64,000 nt of DNA, taken from NCBI GenBank assembly GCA_963829995.1, contig CAWHKW010000009.1:62001-126000 (forward strand), in the 5' to 3' direction. Each line of letters starts with the position of its first letter. Within the stretch, counting starts at the first letter, position 1. This stretch comes from JACCZX01 sp963829995. GTDB taxonomy: Bacteria; Pseudomonadota; Gammaproteobacteria; Burkholderiales; Burkholderiaceae_F. A program made the position numbers and the translations under genes. A model generated the notes under the pieces. The model saw only the letters and a list, made by a program, of their open reading frames with translations. It searched no databases and had not been told where the DNA came from. Of the stretch, positions 9,205 through 18,074 are shown one piece after another.

Positions 9205-10073
9205 TCCGCCTTGAGTTGCACGTCGAGCTGAACTACGAAATCGATCAGTACGGTGCCGACTTCGTATTCAACATTCACGCCGCGCAAACGCGAAGCCAGG
9301 TGATCGCCGCCGAGAATCTGGTTCTCAGTCAACCGATCGTTCCGCAGATGTACACGGACCCGGCCACCGGCAACCGTTACATGCGCGTGCGCGCTCAGCC
9401 GGGCTCGCTGAAGCTGGCTTACTCGGCAACCGTCGACATGACACATCACTGCGCCGACGCCGCGCAACTGGCGGAGGTGCCCATATCGCGGCTTCCACTC
9501 GAGGTGATCAGCTACATCTATCCGAGCCGCTACTGCCAGTCCGATCGGCTGTACAAGCTGGCGAACAATGAATTCGGCAGCCTGACGCAGGGATACAGCC
9601 GCGTCGAGGCGATTCGCGAGTGGGTCAATCGGCGTGTCAGCTTCAGGTCGAATACCTCCAACTCGAACACGTCGGCGGTCGATACGTTGATCGAGCAAGT
9701 CGGCGTGTGCCGCGACTTCACGCACCTGATGATCGCGCTATGCCGCGCGCTCAACATCCCCGCCCGCTTCACGACCGGTACCGACTACGGCGCCGACCCC
9801 GTCCTTGGCCCACCCGACTTTCACGCGTACGTCGAGGCCTACCTCGGCGATCGCTGGTACATCTTTGACCCTTCCGGGACGGCGATTCCAATGGGTTTCG
9901 TGCGCTTCGGCACCGGGCGCGACGCGGCCGACGTGGCGTTCGCGACGATCTTCGGCGGAGTCAGGCCTCAGGCACCGATCATCCGAACCACCGCCATTGA
10001 GGACACGTCGCGCGGAATCGTGCGTCCGCATCACTGCGTGGAAGCGCTGTCGACTGATAGCGTTGCTACGTAA
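9201..10073 (+). CDS. Transglutaminase-like domain protein
   Basis: The product (290 residues) has an N-terminal beta-rich region (about 1-130) typical of bacterial transglutaminase-like proteins. A papain-like core follows with a visible catalytic triad: Cys170 in GVCRDFTH, His208 in DFHAYVEA and Asp223 in FDPSG. Proteins of this build may be peptidases or amidases; substrates are unknown. No signal peptide is apparent, so it is probably cytoplasmic. The start overlaps the preceding stop by four bases. It is the last gene before a 474-base non-coding gap. Confidence 0.85.
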   Translation: MIRLELHVELNYEIDQYGADFVFNIHAAQTRSQVIAAENLVLSQPIVPQMYTDPATGNRYMRVRAQPGSLKLAYSATVDMTHHCADAAQLAEVPISRLPLEVISYIYPSRYCQSDRLYKLANNEFGSLTQGYSRVEAIREWVNRRVSFRSNTSNSNTSAVDTLIEQVGVCRDFTHLMIALCRALNIPARFTTGTDYGADPVLGPPDFHAYVEAYLGDRWYIFDPSGTAIPMGFVRFGTGRDAADVAFATIFGGVRPQAPIIRTTAIEDTSRGIVRPHHCVEALSTDSVAT

Positions 10074-10098
10074 AAAGGCTTTGTTGGAGATCGCGAGC

Positions 10099-10280
10099 GC
10101 GCAAGCGTTGGGCGGAGCTGGCCTGCCTGGGCGTCGGGCACTGAAGTGCCGACCACTGCGGTACTCGCAACGCCGGCGCGAAAATAGGGCTAAAGCGCAG
10201 TTTCGCTCGACGGCCCCGGCGCTTGCTCCGTTCCTCGGGCGACGCCCCGAAGGCAGGCCAGCTCCGCCCAACGCTTGCGC
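10099..10280 (+). repeat. Structured repeat element, copy 1 (plus orientation)
   Basis: A 182-base element bounded by a perfect 30-bp inverted repeat (10099-10128 with 10251-10280). Inside it are GGCGTC/GACGCC (10130-10135 with 10241-10246), a GGCAC-TGAA-GTGCC hairpin (10137-10150), an inner stem CGCCGG/CCGGCG (10171-10176 with 10216-10221) and a short AGCG/CGCT hairpin. The core shares long identical blocks with copy 2, for example GCTCCGTTCCTCGGGCGACG, but the outer arms are unrelated in sequence. It could be a structured RNA, a MITE-like element or a large terminator. No coding capacity. Confidence 0.85.
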
Positions 10281-10343
10281 TTGAGACAGTCTCACTTGTT
10301 GGGGGAAGGAAAGAAAAACACCTCGTGCGAGGTGATGTCGCGA

Positions 10344-10533
10344 CAGCAGCGGCTGGCGCAGCTGCGCCGCCTTTGAGTCGTCGCCCGAGGAACGGAGCGC
10401 CAGCCGGGGCTGTTAAGCGAAACAGCGCTTTGAGCGTAGCGTGTTGCAGGCGCCGCCGCTGGCGTGAGTACCGCAGTGGTTGGCACTTTAGTGCCCGACG
10501 ACGTAGGCGGCGCAGCTGCGTCAGCCGCTGCTG
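10344..10533 (-). repeat. Structured repeat element, copy 2 (minus orientation)
   Basis: Second copy, inverted relative to copy 1. Outer arms of 29 bp (10344-10372 with 10505-10533) pair with one non-Watson-Crick position that is a G-U wobble in RNA (10356 with 10521). Read on the minus strand it has the same order of parts: a GGCAC-TAAA-GTGCC hairpin, the block CCACTGCGGTACTC, an inner stem CGCCAGC/GCTGGCG (10398-10404 with 10458-10464), an AAGCG/CGCTT hairpin and GCTCCGTTCCTCGGGCGACG. The stem sequences differ from copy 1 while base pairing is kept. Confidence 0.85.
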
Positions 10534-10547
10534 CTACCAGGGACCGG

Positions 10548-13500
10548 TCACCTGATATTGTGATCTTTAGTACTTACGTCAACTTCGCAACCGCTAACGA
10601 TAAGCCACTTCACCCCTTGCGGACCGAAGTTGATTTGCGCACGTGCATCGTCGCCGTTGCCTTCCAGGTTAATCACGACTCCCTCGCCGAAGCGTGCGTG
10701 ATTGACCGACTGCCCGATGCGATAACCGTGCGTGTGCTTCGTGCGAGCGACTGAGGTCCGTATCGACGGCGCAAGGCCGGTGTCGTGCCATTGACCGAAG
10801 CGCCCGCCGGCGCTCGTCCGCACGCGCGGCGTCAGCCATTTGACCGCGGCTTCCGGCAACTCTTCGATAAAGCGCGACTTGATGCCGTAGCGAGTCTGGC
10901 CGTGCAACATGCGGCTCTGCGCAAAGCTGATGTAAAGCCGCTGTTGAGCGCGCGTGATTGCGACGTACATCAGGCGCCGCTCCTCTTCGGGGCCGCCCGG
11001 TTCGTTCATGCTGTTTTCGTGCGGGAACAGCCCTTCCTCGAGCCCGCCGATGAACACCGCGTAAAACTCGAGCCCTTTGGCCGAGTGCACCGTCATCATC
11101 TGCAGCGCGTCCTGTCCAGCCTGGGCCTGGTTGTCCCCGGCTTCCAGCGACGCGTGGGACAGAAATCCCGCCAGCGGCGACAACTGCGCAGTGTCCACAT
11201 CGCTCTGCGCGCCGGGAGTCTCCGCGGCGTAGCCTTCTTCCATCACGAATGCTGCCGCGGCATTCACCAATTCGTTCAGATTCTCGATCCGCTCGGCGCC
11301 TTCCTTTTCGGTCTGATAGTGCGCGATCAACCCGCTTCGCTGGATCACGGCGTCGACGATCTCGGACAAAGGCAGCTCAGCGGTTTCGATGCGCAACGTG
11401 TCGATCAATCTGACGAACGCCGCGAGATTGGATCCCGCCTTGCCCGCCAAAGCTGCAACCGCTGCGTACAGCGTTTGACCACGCTCGCGCGCAGCGTCGC
11501 CCAGTTGTTCCAGTGTTCGGGCGCCGATTCCGCGCGGCGGAAAATTGACTACTCGCAGGAACGCGGTGTCATCGGCCGGATTCTCGATCAAGCGTAAATA
11601 CGCAAGCGCGTGCTTGACCTCGGCGCGCTCGAAAAATCTTAAGCCGCCGTAGACGCGATACGGAATCGCCGCATTGAACAGCGCGTGTTCGATGACGCGC
11701 GACTGCGCGTTCGACCGGTACAAAATGGCTATCTCGCCGCGCGCGTGCCCTTCGGCAATCAGGCTTTTGACTTCTTCGACCATCCAGGCCGCTTCGTAAC
11801 CGTCGGTCTGCGCTTCGTAAATGCGCACCGGTTCACCCTCGCCCGCATCGGTCCACAAATCCTTGCCGAGCCGACGCTGATTGTTGGAGATCAGCGCATT
11901 CGCCGCGTTAAGAATGTGGCCTCCAGAACGATAGTTCTGCTCGAGCTTGATCAGGTTCCGCACGCGAAACTCGCGTTCGAAGTCGGCCATGTTGCCAACA
12001 TTTGCGCCGCGAAACGCGTAGATCGAATTGTGCGTGCAGATGCCGTTGGCAACGAAGTTATGTGAGTCTTCGACGTCGAGGTCGTATACGGTGCGCGACT
12101 CGGGCTCGTGCAGCTCGACTTCGCGCACGATGTCGTACGCGCCCTTCGCGTCGGCAACGGCCATGCCGGCACGCACGTATTGCGCTTGGATCAACGGCAA
12201 GTAGCCCTTGCCCAGCCGCGCCCGCTGGATCAGCCGGCCGCCGAGCACCACGCGCAGGCGAGTCGCGTCATCAATCGCCGCGCCCAAATCGCGCCGCCAG
12301 AACTTGGCCGCCCAACCGCCTTTGCCCCCGGTGATCGGTTTCATCACAAAGCCCGCTGCAGCCGCTTTCCGCATCGCTGCTTCGTTGCACGTGCGCGCGT
12401 AAATCCGATGATCGGGTTTGTCACGCCGCGAATCGCTGCACATGCTGACGATCACATCGCCTTCGTCGCCGAACGATGGCCGGCGCCGATCGTCGGGATG
12501 GTCGAACGCAAGGCCGCGATCGGCCAGCAGCCACTTGGCGGCGCGCTCGGTATTCAGCTCGAAGAACTCGCGCGGTACGGCAGACTCGCCCTTACGCTTG
12601 CGGCCCGCAGTGAAAGCGCGCATCGGAAGGCCGTACTTCAGGGACAACACCGCCAGATCTTCCTGCGCTTCGACCGCACCTTCGTAGGTGCCGATAATCC
12701 AGATCTGCTCGCCGCCTTCCTTGCGCGCGCGGTAACGAAATCCAGGCGGTAAATACTTGCTGTGCCTCGCTCGGCGATGACCCGACACGGCAAGCCGGTA
12801 TCCGACTTCGGGTTTCATCATCATGTAGAGGAAAAATCGCGCCGGCATGTGGCCGACTGCGTAGCCGGCAAAGTGCACGTGCTCGGGGGTCGTCGTCAGC
12901 GCTTTGCCCTTTTGAGTGCGTATCGTCACAAGCCGCGTCTGCTCGGTGCGATAGTGCACCCGCCAAATGCGCGATGAACCCATCCTTCCGCCGCCGACGA
13001 CCGACCTGACGGTGTTGCCGACGCGAATCTGCTCGACCGGCTTGACGCTACCGTCGCCCATCGTCACTTCCGTGCCCGCCACTACGCACTGGTCGTCGTC
13101 ACCGACGGCAAAAATCGCGTTGTCGGCGCCTGCGAGCTGTTTCAGCCAGGCGTACTGCAGCCGGTTCGTATCCTGGAACTCGTCGACCAGGACGTGCCGG
13201 AACCGCTTCTGATAGTGCACGCGCAGTATCTCGTTTCGATCGAGGAGTTCATAGCACCGCAACAACAGCTCCGCGAAGTCGACGACGCCTTCGCGATTGC
13301 ATTGTGCGTCGTACTGCGCATATAGCTCGACAAATCTGCGGTTGTAATCATCGTTCACCTCGACCGCACTGGCGCGCAGACCCGCTTCCTTCGCGTTATT
13401 GATAAACATCTGCAGATTTCGCGGCGGGTAGCGCTCGTCGTCGATGTTGTTTGCCTTCAACAGCCGCTTGATCGCCCCCAGCTGATCGGCTTGATCGAGA

Positions 13501-13829
13501 ATCTGAAACGTCGATGGCAGCCCCGCGTCCCGATAGTGCGCGCGCAGCATCCGGTTGCACAGCCCGTGAAATGTGCCGATCCACATGCCGCGTGTGTTAA
13601 TCGGCAGCATCGCAGACAACCTCGTCATCATTTCCTTGGCTGCCTTGTTGGTGAACGTCACCGCCAGCACACCCTGTGGCGATACCTGTCCAGTTTGAAT
13701 AAGCCAGGCAATGCGCGTTGTAAGCACGCGCGTCTTGCCGCTACCTGCGCCAGCCAGTATCAGCGCTGATTGATTCGGAAGCGTGACCGCGGCGAGTTGC
13801 GGCTCGTTGAGGTTCTGCAGCAGATTCAT
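10548..13829 (-). CDS. uvrD: UvrD/Rep-type ATP-dependent DNA helicase II containing an intein
   Basis: Superfamily 1A 3'-5' helicase for excision and mismatch repair. The 1093-residue precursor holds Walker A AGAGSGKT (26-33), the Walker B region VDEFQDTN (215-222) and motif III VGDDDQ (242-247). This last motif is split from its SIYAFRGAN continuation by a 354-residue intein (248-601). Downstream motifs LEQNYRSGGHIL, MTVHSAKGLEF and VAITRAQQRLYIS are intact. Removing the intein leaves 739 residues, the normal UvrD length. The start at 13829 faces leuS with a 49-base gap. The gene would be non-functional if splicing failed, because the insertion disrupts motif III. Confidence 0.96.
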   Translation of the reverse strand: MNLLQNLNEPQLAAVTLPNQSALILAGAGSGKTRVLTTRIAWLIQTGQVSPQGVLAVTFTNKAAKEMMTRLSAMLPINTRGMWIGTFHGLCNRMLRAHYRDAGLPSTFQILDQADQLGAIKRLLKANNIDDERYPPRNLQMFINNAKEAGLRASAVEVNDDYNRRFVELYAQYDAQCNREGVVDFAELLLRCYELLDRNEILRVHYQKRFRHVLVDEFQDTNRLQYAWLKQLAGADNAIFAVGDDDQCVVAGTEVTMGDGSVKPVEQIRVGNTVRSVVGGGRMGSSRIWRVHYRTEQTRLVTIRTQKGKALTTTPEHVHFAGYAVGHMPARFFLYMMMKPEVGYRLAVSGHRRARHSKYLPPGFRYRARKEGGEQIWIIGTYEGAVEAQEDLAVLSLKYGLPMRAFTAGRKRKGESAVPREFFELNTERAAKWLLADRGLAFDHPDDRRRPSFGDEGDVIVSMCSDSRRDKPDHRIYARTCNEAAMRKAAAAGFVMKPITGGKGGWAAKFWRRDLGAAIDDATRLRVVLGGRLIQRARLGKGYLPLIQAQYVRAGMAVADAKGAYDIVREVELHEPESRTVYDLDVEDSHNFVANGICTHNSIYAFRGANVGNMADFEREFRVRNLIKLEQNYRSGGHILNAANALISNNQRRLGKDLWTDAGEGEPVRIYEAQTDGYEAAWMVEEVKSLIAEGHARGEIAILYRSNAQSRVIEHALFNAAIPYRVYGGLRFFERAEVKHALAYLRLIENPADDTAFLRVVNFPPRGIGARTLEQLGDAARERGQTLYAAVAALAGKAGSNLAAFVRLIDTLRIETAELPLSEIVDAVIQRSGLIAHYQTEKEGAERIENLNELVNAAAAFVMEEGYAAETPGAQSDVDTAQLSPLAGFLSHASLEAGDNQAQAGQDALQMMTVHSAKGLEFYAVFIGGLEEGLFPHENSMNEPGGPEEERRLMYVAITRAQQRLYISFAQSRMLHGQTRYGIKSRFIEELPEAAVKWLTPRVRTSAGGRFGQWHDTGLAPSIRTSVARTKHTHGYRIGQSVNHARFGEGVVINLEGNGDDARAQINFGPQGVKWLIVSGCEVDVSTKDHNIR
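12027..13088 (-). other. Intein in UvrD motif III
   Basis: In-frame insertion from Cys1 (codon 13086-13088) to the terminal Asn (12027-12029), followed by extein Ser. Block A is CVVAGTEVTMGDGSVKPVE, block B is TTTPEHVHFAG (TxxH present), block F is RTVYDLDVEDSHNFVANG and block G is GICTHN. All residues needed for standard class 1 splicing (Cys1, block B His, penultimate His, terminal Asn, +1 Ser) are there. About 255 residues separate blocks B and F, enough for an endonuclease, but no clear LAGLIDADG or HNH motif was recognised. Its base composition looks like the host gene. Confidence 0.95.
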
Positions 13830-13878
13830 CAGAAGCGGCGAGTCTAGGGCAAGCCCCAGCGGCCCATATAATCGTTCG

Positions 13879-16539
13879 ATGAATCCGAGGTACGAACCGC
13901 AGGCGATAGAGGCAGACGCCCAGGCTCATTGGCGCGCGACGAACGCCTATCGTGCGGTCGAGCATGCGACCGGTGCCGACGGCAAGCCGAAGCCCAAGTT
14001 CTATGTGTGCTCGATGCTGCCCTACCCCAGCGGCAAGTTGCACATGGGCCACGTTCGCAACTACACGCTGAATGACGTGCTTTATCGCGTGCAGCGGATG
14101 CGCGGCTACAACGTGATGACGCCGATGGGCTGGGACGCGTTCGGCCTGCCTTCTGAAAACGCGGCGATCGACAAGAAAGTGGCGCCGGCCGAGTGGACCT
14201 ACGCCAACATCGCCGACATGAAGTCGCAAATGGAACCGCTCGGGCTCGCCTTCGACTGGTCGCGCGAAGTAACCACATGCAAGCCAGACTTCTACGTCTG
14301 GAACCAGTGGATGTTTTTAAAGATGCTCGAGTCAGGCATCGCGTATCGCAAGACGCAAATCGTCAATTGGGACCCAGTCGATCAGACCGTGCTGGCCAAC
14401 GAGCAGGTGATCGACGGTCGCGGCTGGCGATCGGATGCGGTCGTCGAGAAGCGCGAGATCCCCGGCTACTACCTCGCGATCACCAAGTACGCCGACGAGT
14501 TGCTCAAAGAGCTCGAACACCTCGACTGGCCGCCTCATGTGCGCGCAATGCAGGAAAGCTGGCTCGGCAAGAGCGTCGGCGTCAATTTTGGATTTCAGTA
14601 CGCGCTGGATGGCGAGCAACGCTTGCTGCGGGTGTTTACTACTCGCGCCGACACGATCATGGGTGCGACGTTCGTCGCGATTGCGGCCGAGCACCCGCTC
14701 GCTACGCGACTGGCGCGTGACAAGCCGGCGCTGGCGGCATTCATCGCGGAGTGCAAACGCGGCGCAACGTCGGAGGTCGACGTCGCGACGATTGACAAGA
14801 CAGGCGTGCCGACCGGATTTTTCGTCAGCCATCCGCTGTCGGGCGAAAAGGTGCCGGTCTGGATCGGCAACTACGTGCTGATGGGCTACGGCGAGGGCGC
14901 GGTAATGGGCGTGCCCGGCCATGACGAGCGCGATTTTGAGTTCGCGAAGAAATACGGTTTGCCGATCAGACAAGTGATCGCCGTCGCTCCGCAGCTGGCA
15001 CCAGCTGACGGCGGTTGCAAGTTTTCGACGGACGCCTGGCAGGCTTGGTACGCCGACAAGGAACACGGCGCGTGCGTGAACTCGGGCAAGTACAACGGCC
15101 TGATGTACGAGGCCGCGGTCAACGCGATCGCGGCGGACTTGAAAGCGCTCGGCGTCGGCGACAAACAGGTGCAGTGGCGCCTGCGCGATTGGGGCATTTC
15201 CCGCCAGCGGTACTGGGGCACACCGATTCCGATCATTCACTGTGCGGATTGCGGTGTTGTCCCCGTGCCGGAAAGGGATCTGCCGGTTGTGCTGCCTGAA
15301 CACTTGGTCCCTGACGGCACCGGTAATCCGCTCACGAAGTACGAGCCGTTTTTGAAATGCGACTGCCCGCGCTGCGGCAAACCCGCACGCCGCGAAACGG
15401 ACACGATGGACACGTTCGTCGATTCGTCCTGGTACTACATGCGCTACTGCTCGCCGGACAACGCAAGCGCGATGGTCGATCAGCGCAACGACTACTGGAT
15501 GCCGATGGATCAATACATCGGCGGCATCGAGCATGCAGTCCTTCATCTTTTGTATGCGCGTTTCTGGACCAAGGTGATGCGCGACATGGGGCTTGTCAAA
15601 TTCGACGAGCCCTTTAAGCGCCTGTTCACGCAGGGCATGCTGACGGCGGAGTGCTACTACCGCGAAGACGCGGCAGGCAGGAAGCGCTGGTACTACCCGG
15701 CCGAAATCAACGTCGAGTACGACGATCGGGGCCGGCCGGTCACGGTCACCGCAGCCGAAGACGGCCAGCCAGTGTTCTACGGCGGCACCGAGAAAATGTC
15801 GAAGAGCAAGAACAATGTTGTGGAGCCGCGCGACATCATCGCGCGCTTCGGCGCCGACACGGCGCGCGCGTTCGTGATGTTCGCAGGGCCGCCAGACCAA
15901 AGCGCGCCCTGGTCGAGCTCGAGCGCGGACGGAACCCACCGTTTTCTGAGGCGGCTGTGGAACTTCGGCGTCGAGCAGAGGCAGTCGATTGCGTCGGCAA
16001 GCCCGGTCGATCGTGGCGCGCTGTCTGCGAATGACCAGCAGTTACGGCGCGAGATTCACACGCACCTTAAGCAGGCCGATATTGACTACGGCCGCATGCA
16101 CTACAACACGGTCGTCTCGGCGGCGATGAAAATGCTGAACGCCCTGGAGGAAGCGAGATCACGCAACGGCAGCCAGCCCGCCGCGAGTCCCGCCGTGACA
16201 AGCGAGGCACTCGGCATCCTGTTGCGCGTTCTGTATCCGCTGGCACCGCACGTTACGCACACGCTGTGGAACGAGCTGGGCTATACGCACCAACACGGCG
16301 AGATCGTCGATGCGCCCTGGCCCCAGGTGGATGAATCCGCGCTGCTACAAGACGAAATGGAGCTCGTAGTGCAGGTCAACGGCAAAGTGCGAGGCTCGAT
16401 CCGCGTGCCGACGCACGCGGAAGATGCAGCGATCACCGCTACCGCGCTCGCCGATGCCAACGTGATCAGGTTTGTCGAAGGGCGGCCGGTCAAATTTTCG
16501 AAGGTAGTTCGTCCGAAGCTCGTGACCATCGCGGTTTGA
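13879..16539 (+). CDS. leuS: Leucyl-tRNA synthetase
   Basis: Class I aminoacyl-tRNA synthetase that charges tRNA-Leu. From the ATG at 13879 it has 886 residues, the normal size. HIGH-type motif HMGH is at 55-58 (in PYPSGKLHMGHVRNYTL), an inserted editing domain follows at about 225-420, and KMSKS is at 639-643. The WGISRQRYWGTPIP segment typical of bacterial LeuRS is present. An upstream in-frame start at 13783 would overlap uvrD and is not supported. First gene of a co-directional run with lptE, holA and proA, a conserved order in Burkholderiales. Confidence 0.98.
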   Translation: MNPRYEPQAIEADAQAHWRATNAYRAVEHATGADGKPKPKFYVCSMLPYPSGKLHMGHVRNYTLNDVLYRVQRMRGYNVMTPMGWDAFGLPSENAAIDKKVAPAEWTYANIADMKSQMEPLGLAFDWSREVTTCKPDFYVWNQWMFLKMLESGIAYRKTQIVNWDPVDQTVLANEQVIDGRGWRSDAVVEKREIPGYYLAITKYADELLKELEHLDWPPHVRAMQESWLGKSVGVNFGFQYALDGEQRLLRVFTTRADTIMGATFVAIAAEHPLATRLARDKPALAAFIAECKRGATSEVDVATIDKTGVPTGFFVSHPLSGEKVPVWIGNYVLMGYGEGAVMGVPGHDERDFEFAKKYGLPIRQVIAVAPQLAPADGGCKFSTDAWQAWYADKEHGACVNSGKYNGLMYEAAVNAIAADLKALGVGDKQVQWRLRDWGISRQRYWGTPIPIIHCADCGVVPVPERDLPVVLPEHLVPDGTGNPLTKYEPFLKCDCPRCGKPARRETDTMDTFVDSSWYYMRYCSPDNASAMVDQRNDYWMPMDQYIGGIEHAVLHLLYARFWTKVMRDMGLVKFDEPFKRLFTQGMLTAECYYREDAAGRKRWYYPAEINVEYDDRGRPVTVTAAEDGQPVFYGGTEKMSKSKNNVVEPRDIIARFGADTARAFVMFAGPPDQSAPWSSSSADGTHRFLRRLWNFGVEQRQSIASASPVDRGALSANDQQLRREIHTHLKQADIDYGRMHYNTVVSAAMKMLNALEEARSRNGSQPAASPAVTSEALGILLRVLYPLAPHVTHTLWNELGYTHQHGEIVDAPWPQVDESALLQDEMELVVQVNGKVRGSIRVPTHAEDAAITATALADANVIRFVEGRPVKFSKVVRPKLVTIAV

Positions 16540-16543
16540 CCCG

Positions 16544-17035
16544 ATGAGTCGCGCAATGATCGCCGTCGCATTTGTGCTTTTGCTCAGCGCATGCGGCTTT
16601 CAGTTGCGCGGCTCGCAAACATTGCCGGTAGAGCGTCTGTATCTGGCGCTGCCGGTCAACTCGCCGATCGGCGCCGAGATTGCCCGCGTAGTTCGGTCAT
16701 CGACCAACGCCAGCGTGGTACCTGTCCGCAAGGACGCGCAGGCGATCGTCGAGCTGCTGGCCGAGCAGCGCGAGCGCGAAGTGCTGTCGATCAACGCGCA
16801 GGGGCGCGCGCGCGAGTACCAGCTGCGGTTGCGAACGACGTTTCGCGTCGTCGATCAGGAGGGCATCGAGTTGATCGCGCCAACGGCACTGGTCGCGCGG
16901 CGCGACATCGCGTTCAACGAGTCCGAGTTACTGGCGAAAGAGTCCGAAGAAGCACTGCTGTATCGCGACATGCAAAGCGATCTGGTGCGGCAGATCGTCA
17001 ACCGGTTGCAAGGGATCAAGCCAAGTGCAGGTTAG
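16544..17035 (+). CDS. lptE: LPS-assembly lipoprotein LptE
   Basis: Outer-membrane lipoprotein that plugs and supports LptD during lipopolysaccharide insertion. The product (163 residues) starts with a short signal and lipobox LLSAC with Cys17, followed by GFQLRG, the usual LptE N-terminus. The body (about 25-150) fits the LptE fold in length and ends with a helix (MQSDLVRQIVNRLQGI). It begins four bases after leuS and its 3' end overlaps the GTG start of holA. Gene order supports the call as strongly as sequence. Confidence 0.9.
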   Translation: MSRAMIAVAFVLLLSACGFQLRGSQTLPVERLYLALPVNSPIGAEIARVVRSSTNASVVPVRKDAQAIVELLAEQREREVLSINAQGRAREYQLRLRTTFRVVDQEGIELIAPTALVARRDIAFNESELLAKESEEALLYRDMQSDLVRQIVNRLQGIKPSAG

Positions 17036-18074
17036 AAACGATGCACTGGCCGGCGTTCTGGCGCGTGCGCAGCGCGCGGGCTCGCTGCCCCCGATATTCG
17101 TGGTCGCCAGCGACGAGGCGTTGCTTTCGCTTGAGGCACAGGATGCAATTCGCGCGACTGCTCGTGGTATGGGTTACTCCGAGCGCGAAGTGCTGAACGC
17201 CGACGCACGTTTCGATTGGTCAAAGCTCGCCGACGCGGCGCAAGGGTTGTCGCTGTTTGCCGACAAGAAGATCGTCGAGGTCCGTCTGCCGAGCGGCAAG
17301 CCCGGTGTCGTCGGTGCCAAGGCACTCGAGACGCATGCCTTGAACGCCGTCGACGGTGTGACGACGATCGTCTCGATGCCGCGGCTGGAACGGCGCGACC
17401 GGCAGACGCGCTGGATCGAGGCGCTCGAACGTGCCGGCGTGATGGTCGACATCGACACCATCGAGCGCGCACAGTTGCCGCAATGGATATCGCAGCGCCT
17501 GGCACGACAGCAGCAGAGCGCGAGCCGCGAGGCGCTCGAGTTCGTGGCCGACAAAGTCGAAGGTAATTTGCTGGCGGCTCATCAGGAAGTGTGCAAGCTG
17601 GCGCTGCTCTACCCCGCCGGCCAGTTGACGCTCGAGCAGGTCACCGACAGTGTGCTTAACGTGGCGCGCTACGACGTTTTTCAGCTGCCGATCGCAATGC
17701 TGAGCGGCGATGCTGCGCGTGTCCGCAAGACGATGGCGGGCCTGGAAGCCGAAGGAGAAGCGATTCCGCTGGTGTTGTGGGTGATTACCGAGGAGCTGCG
17801 AACGCTGTTGCGGATCAAGGCGCACGTCGATGCCGGCCGCCCGTTTGCCGTGGCAGCGCGCGAGAATCGCGTGTGGGGCCCCCGCGAGAAGTTGTTTGAG
17901 CGCGCCCTGGCGCGCGTTTCGGTGAACGCGCTGGAAGCGGCCCTGCTGCGCGCCGCACAGATCGATCGCCTTGCGAAAGGCCTGCTGGCGCCGCTAACCG
18001 ACAGCAACGTGTGGCTAGAATTGACTGAACTGGCGCTGAGCATCGCCGGCCCGCCGAGGAGCGTTGTTCAATGA
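17025..18074 (+). CDS. holA: DNA polymerase III subunit delta
   Basis: Clamp-loader delta subunit, which opens the beta clamp. The product is 349 residues from a GTG at 17025 that overlaps lptE by 11 bases; no ATG fits the expected N-terminus. The N-terminal AAA+-like domain (FVVASDEALLSLEAQDAIR) lacks a functional Walker A motif, as is normal for delta. The clamp-interacting region and the C-terminal collar domain (from about 210, QLPIAMLSGDAARVRKTMAG) follow. Its place after leuS-lptE and before proA matches other Burkholderiales. Confidence 0.93.
   Translation: MQVRNDALAGVLARAQRAGSLPPIFVVASDEALLSLEAQDAIRATARGMGYSEREVLNADARFDWSKLADAAQGLSLFADKKIVEVRLPSGKPGVVGAKALETHALNAVDGVTTIVSMPRLERRDRQTRWIEALERAGVMVDIDTIERAQLPQWISQRLARQQQSASREALEFVADKVEGNLLAAHQEVCKLALLYPAGQLTLEQVTDSVLNVARYDVFQLPIAMLSGDAARVRKTMAGLEAEGEAIPLVLWVITEELRTLLRIKAHVDAGRPFAVAARENRVWGPREKLFERALARVSVNALEAALLRAAQIDRLAKGLLAPLTDSNVWLELTELALSIAGPPRSVVQ

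Larger units (their letters stand above)
10074..10547. other. Convergent intergenic region (474 bases) carrying two structured repeats
   Basis: No coding gene is supported here. Apart from the two repeat copies listed separately, the 63-base spacer (10281-10343) holds two small palindromes: GAGACAGTCTC near 10283 and CACCTCGTGCGAGGTG at about 10319-10334. The gap lies between the converging transglutaminase-fold and uvrD genes, so these structures could end transcription from both sides, though no clear T-tract follows either small hairpin. Confidence 0.8.

Noticed and set aside
10099..10533. Insertion sequence or CRISPR-like array
   Set aside because: There is no transposase frame and no regularly spaced direct repeats; the two copies are inverted and built as stems.
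12027..13088. A second gene inserted in uvrD rather than an intein
   Set aside because: The frame is continuous with the helicase and carries splicing blocks A, B, F and G with Cys1 and His-Asn/Ser at exact motif boundaries.
14332..15939. Minus-strand open frame of 535 codons
   Set aside because: Antisense to leuS, Arg/His/Ala-rich composition and no motifs; a shadow frame.
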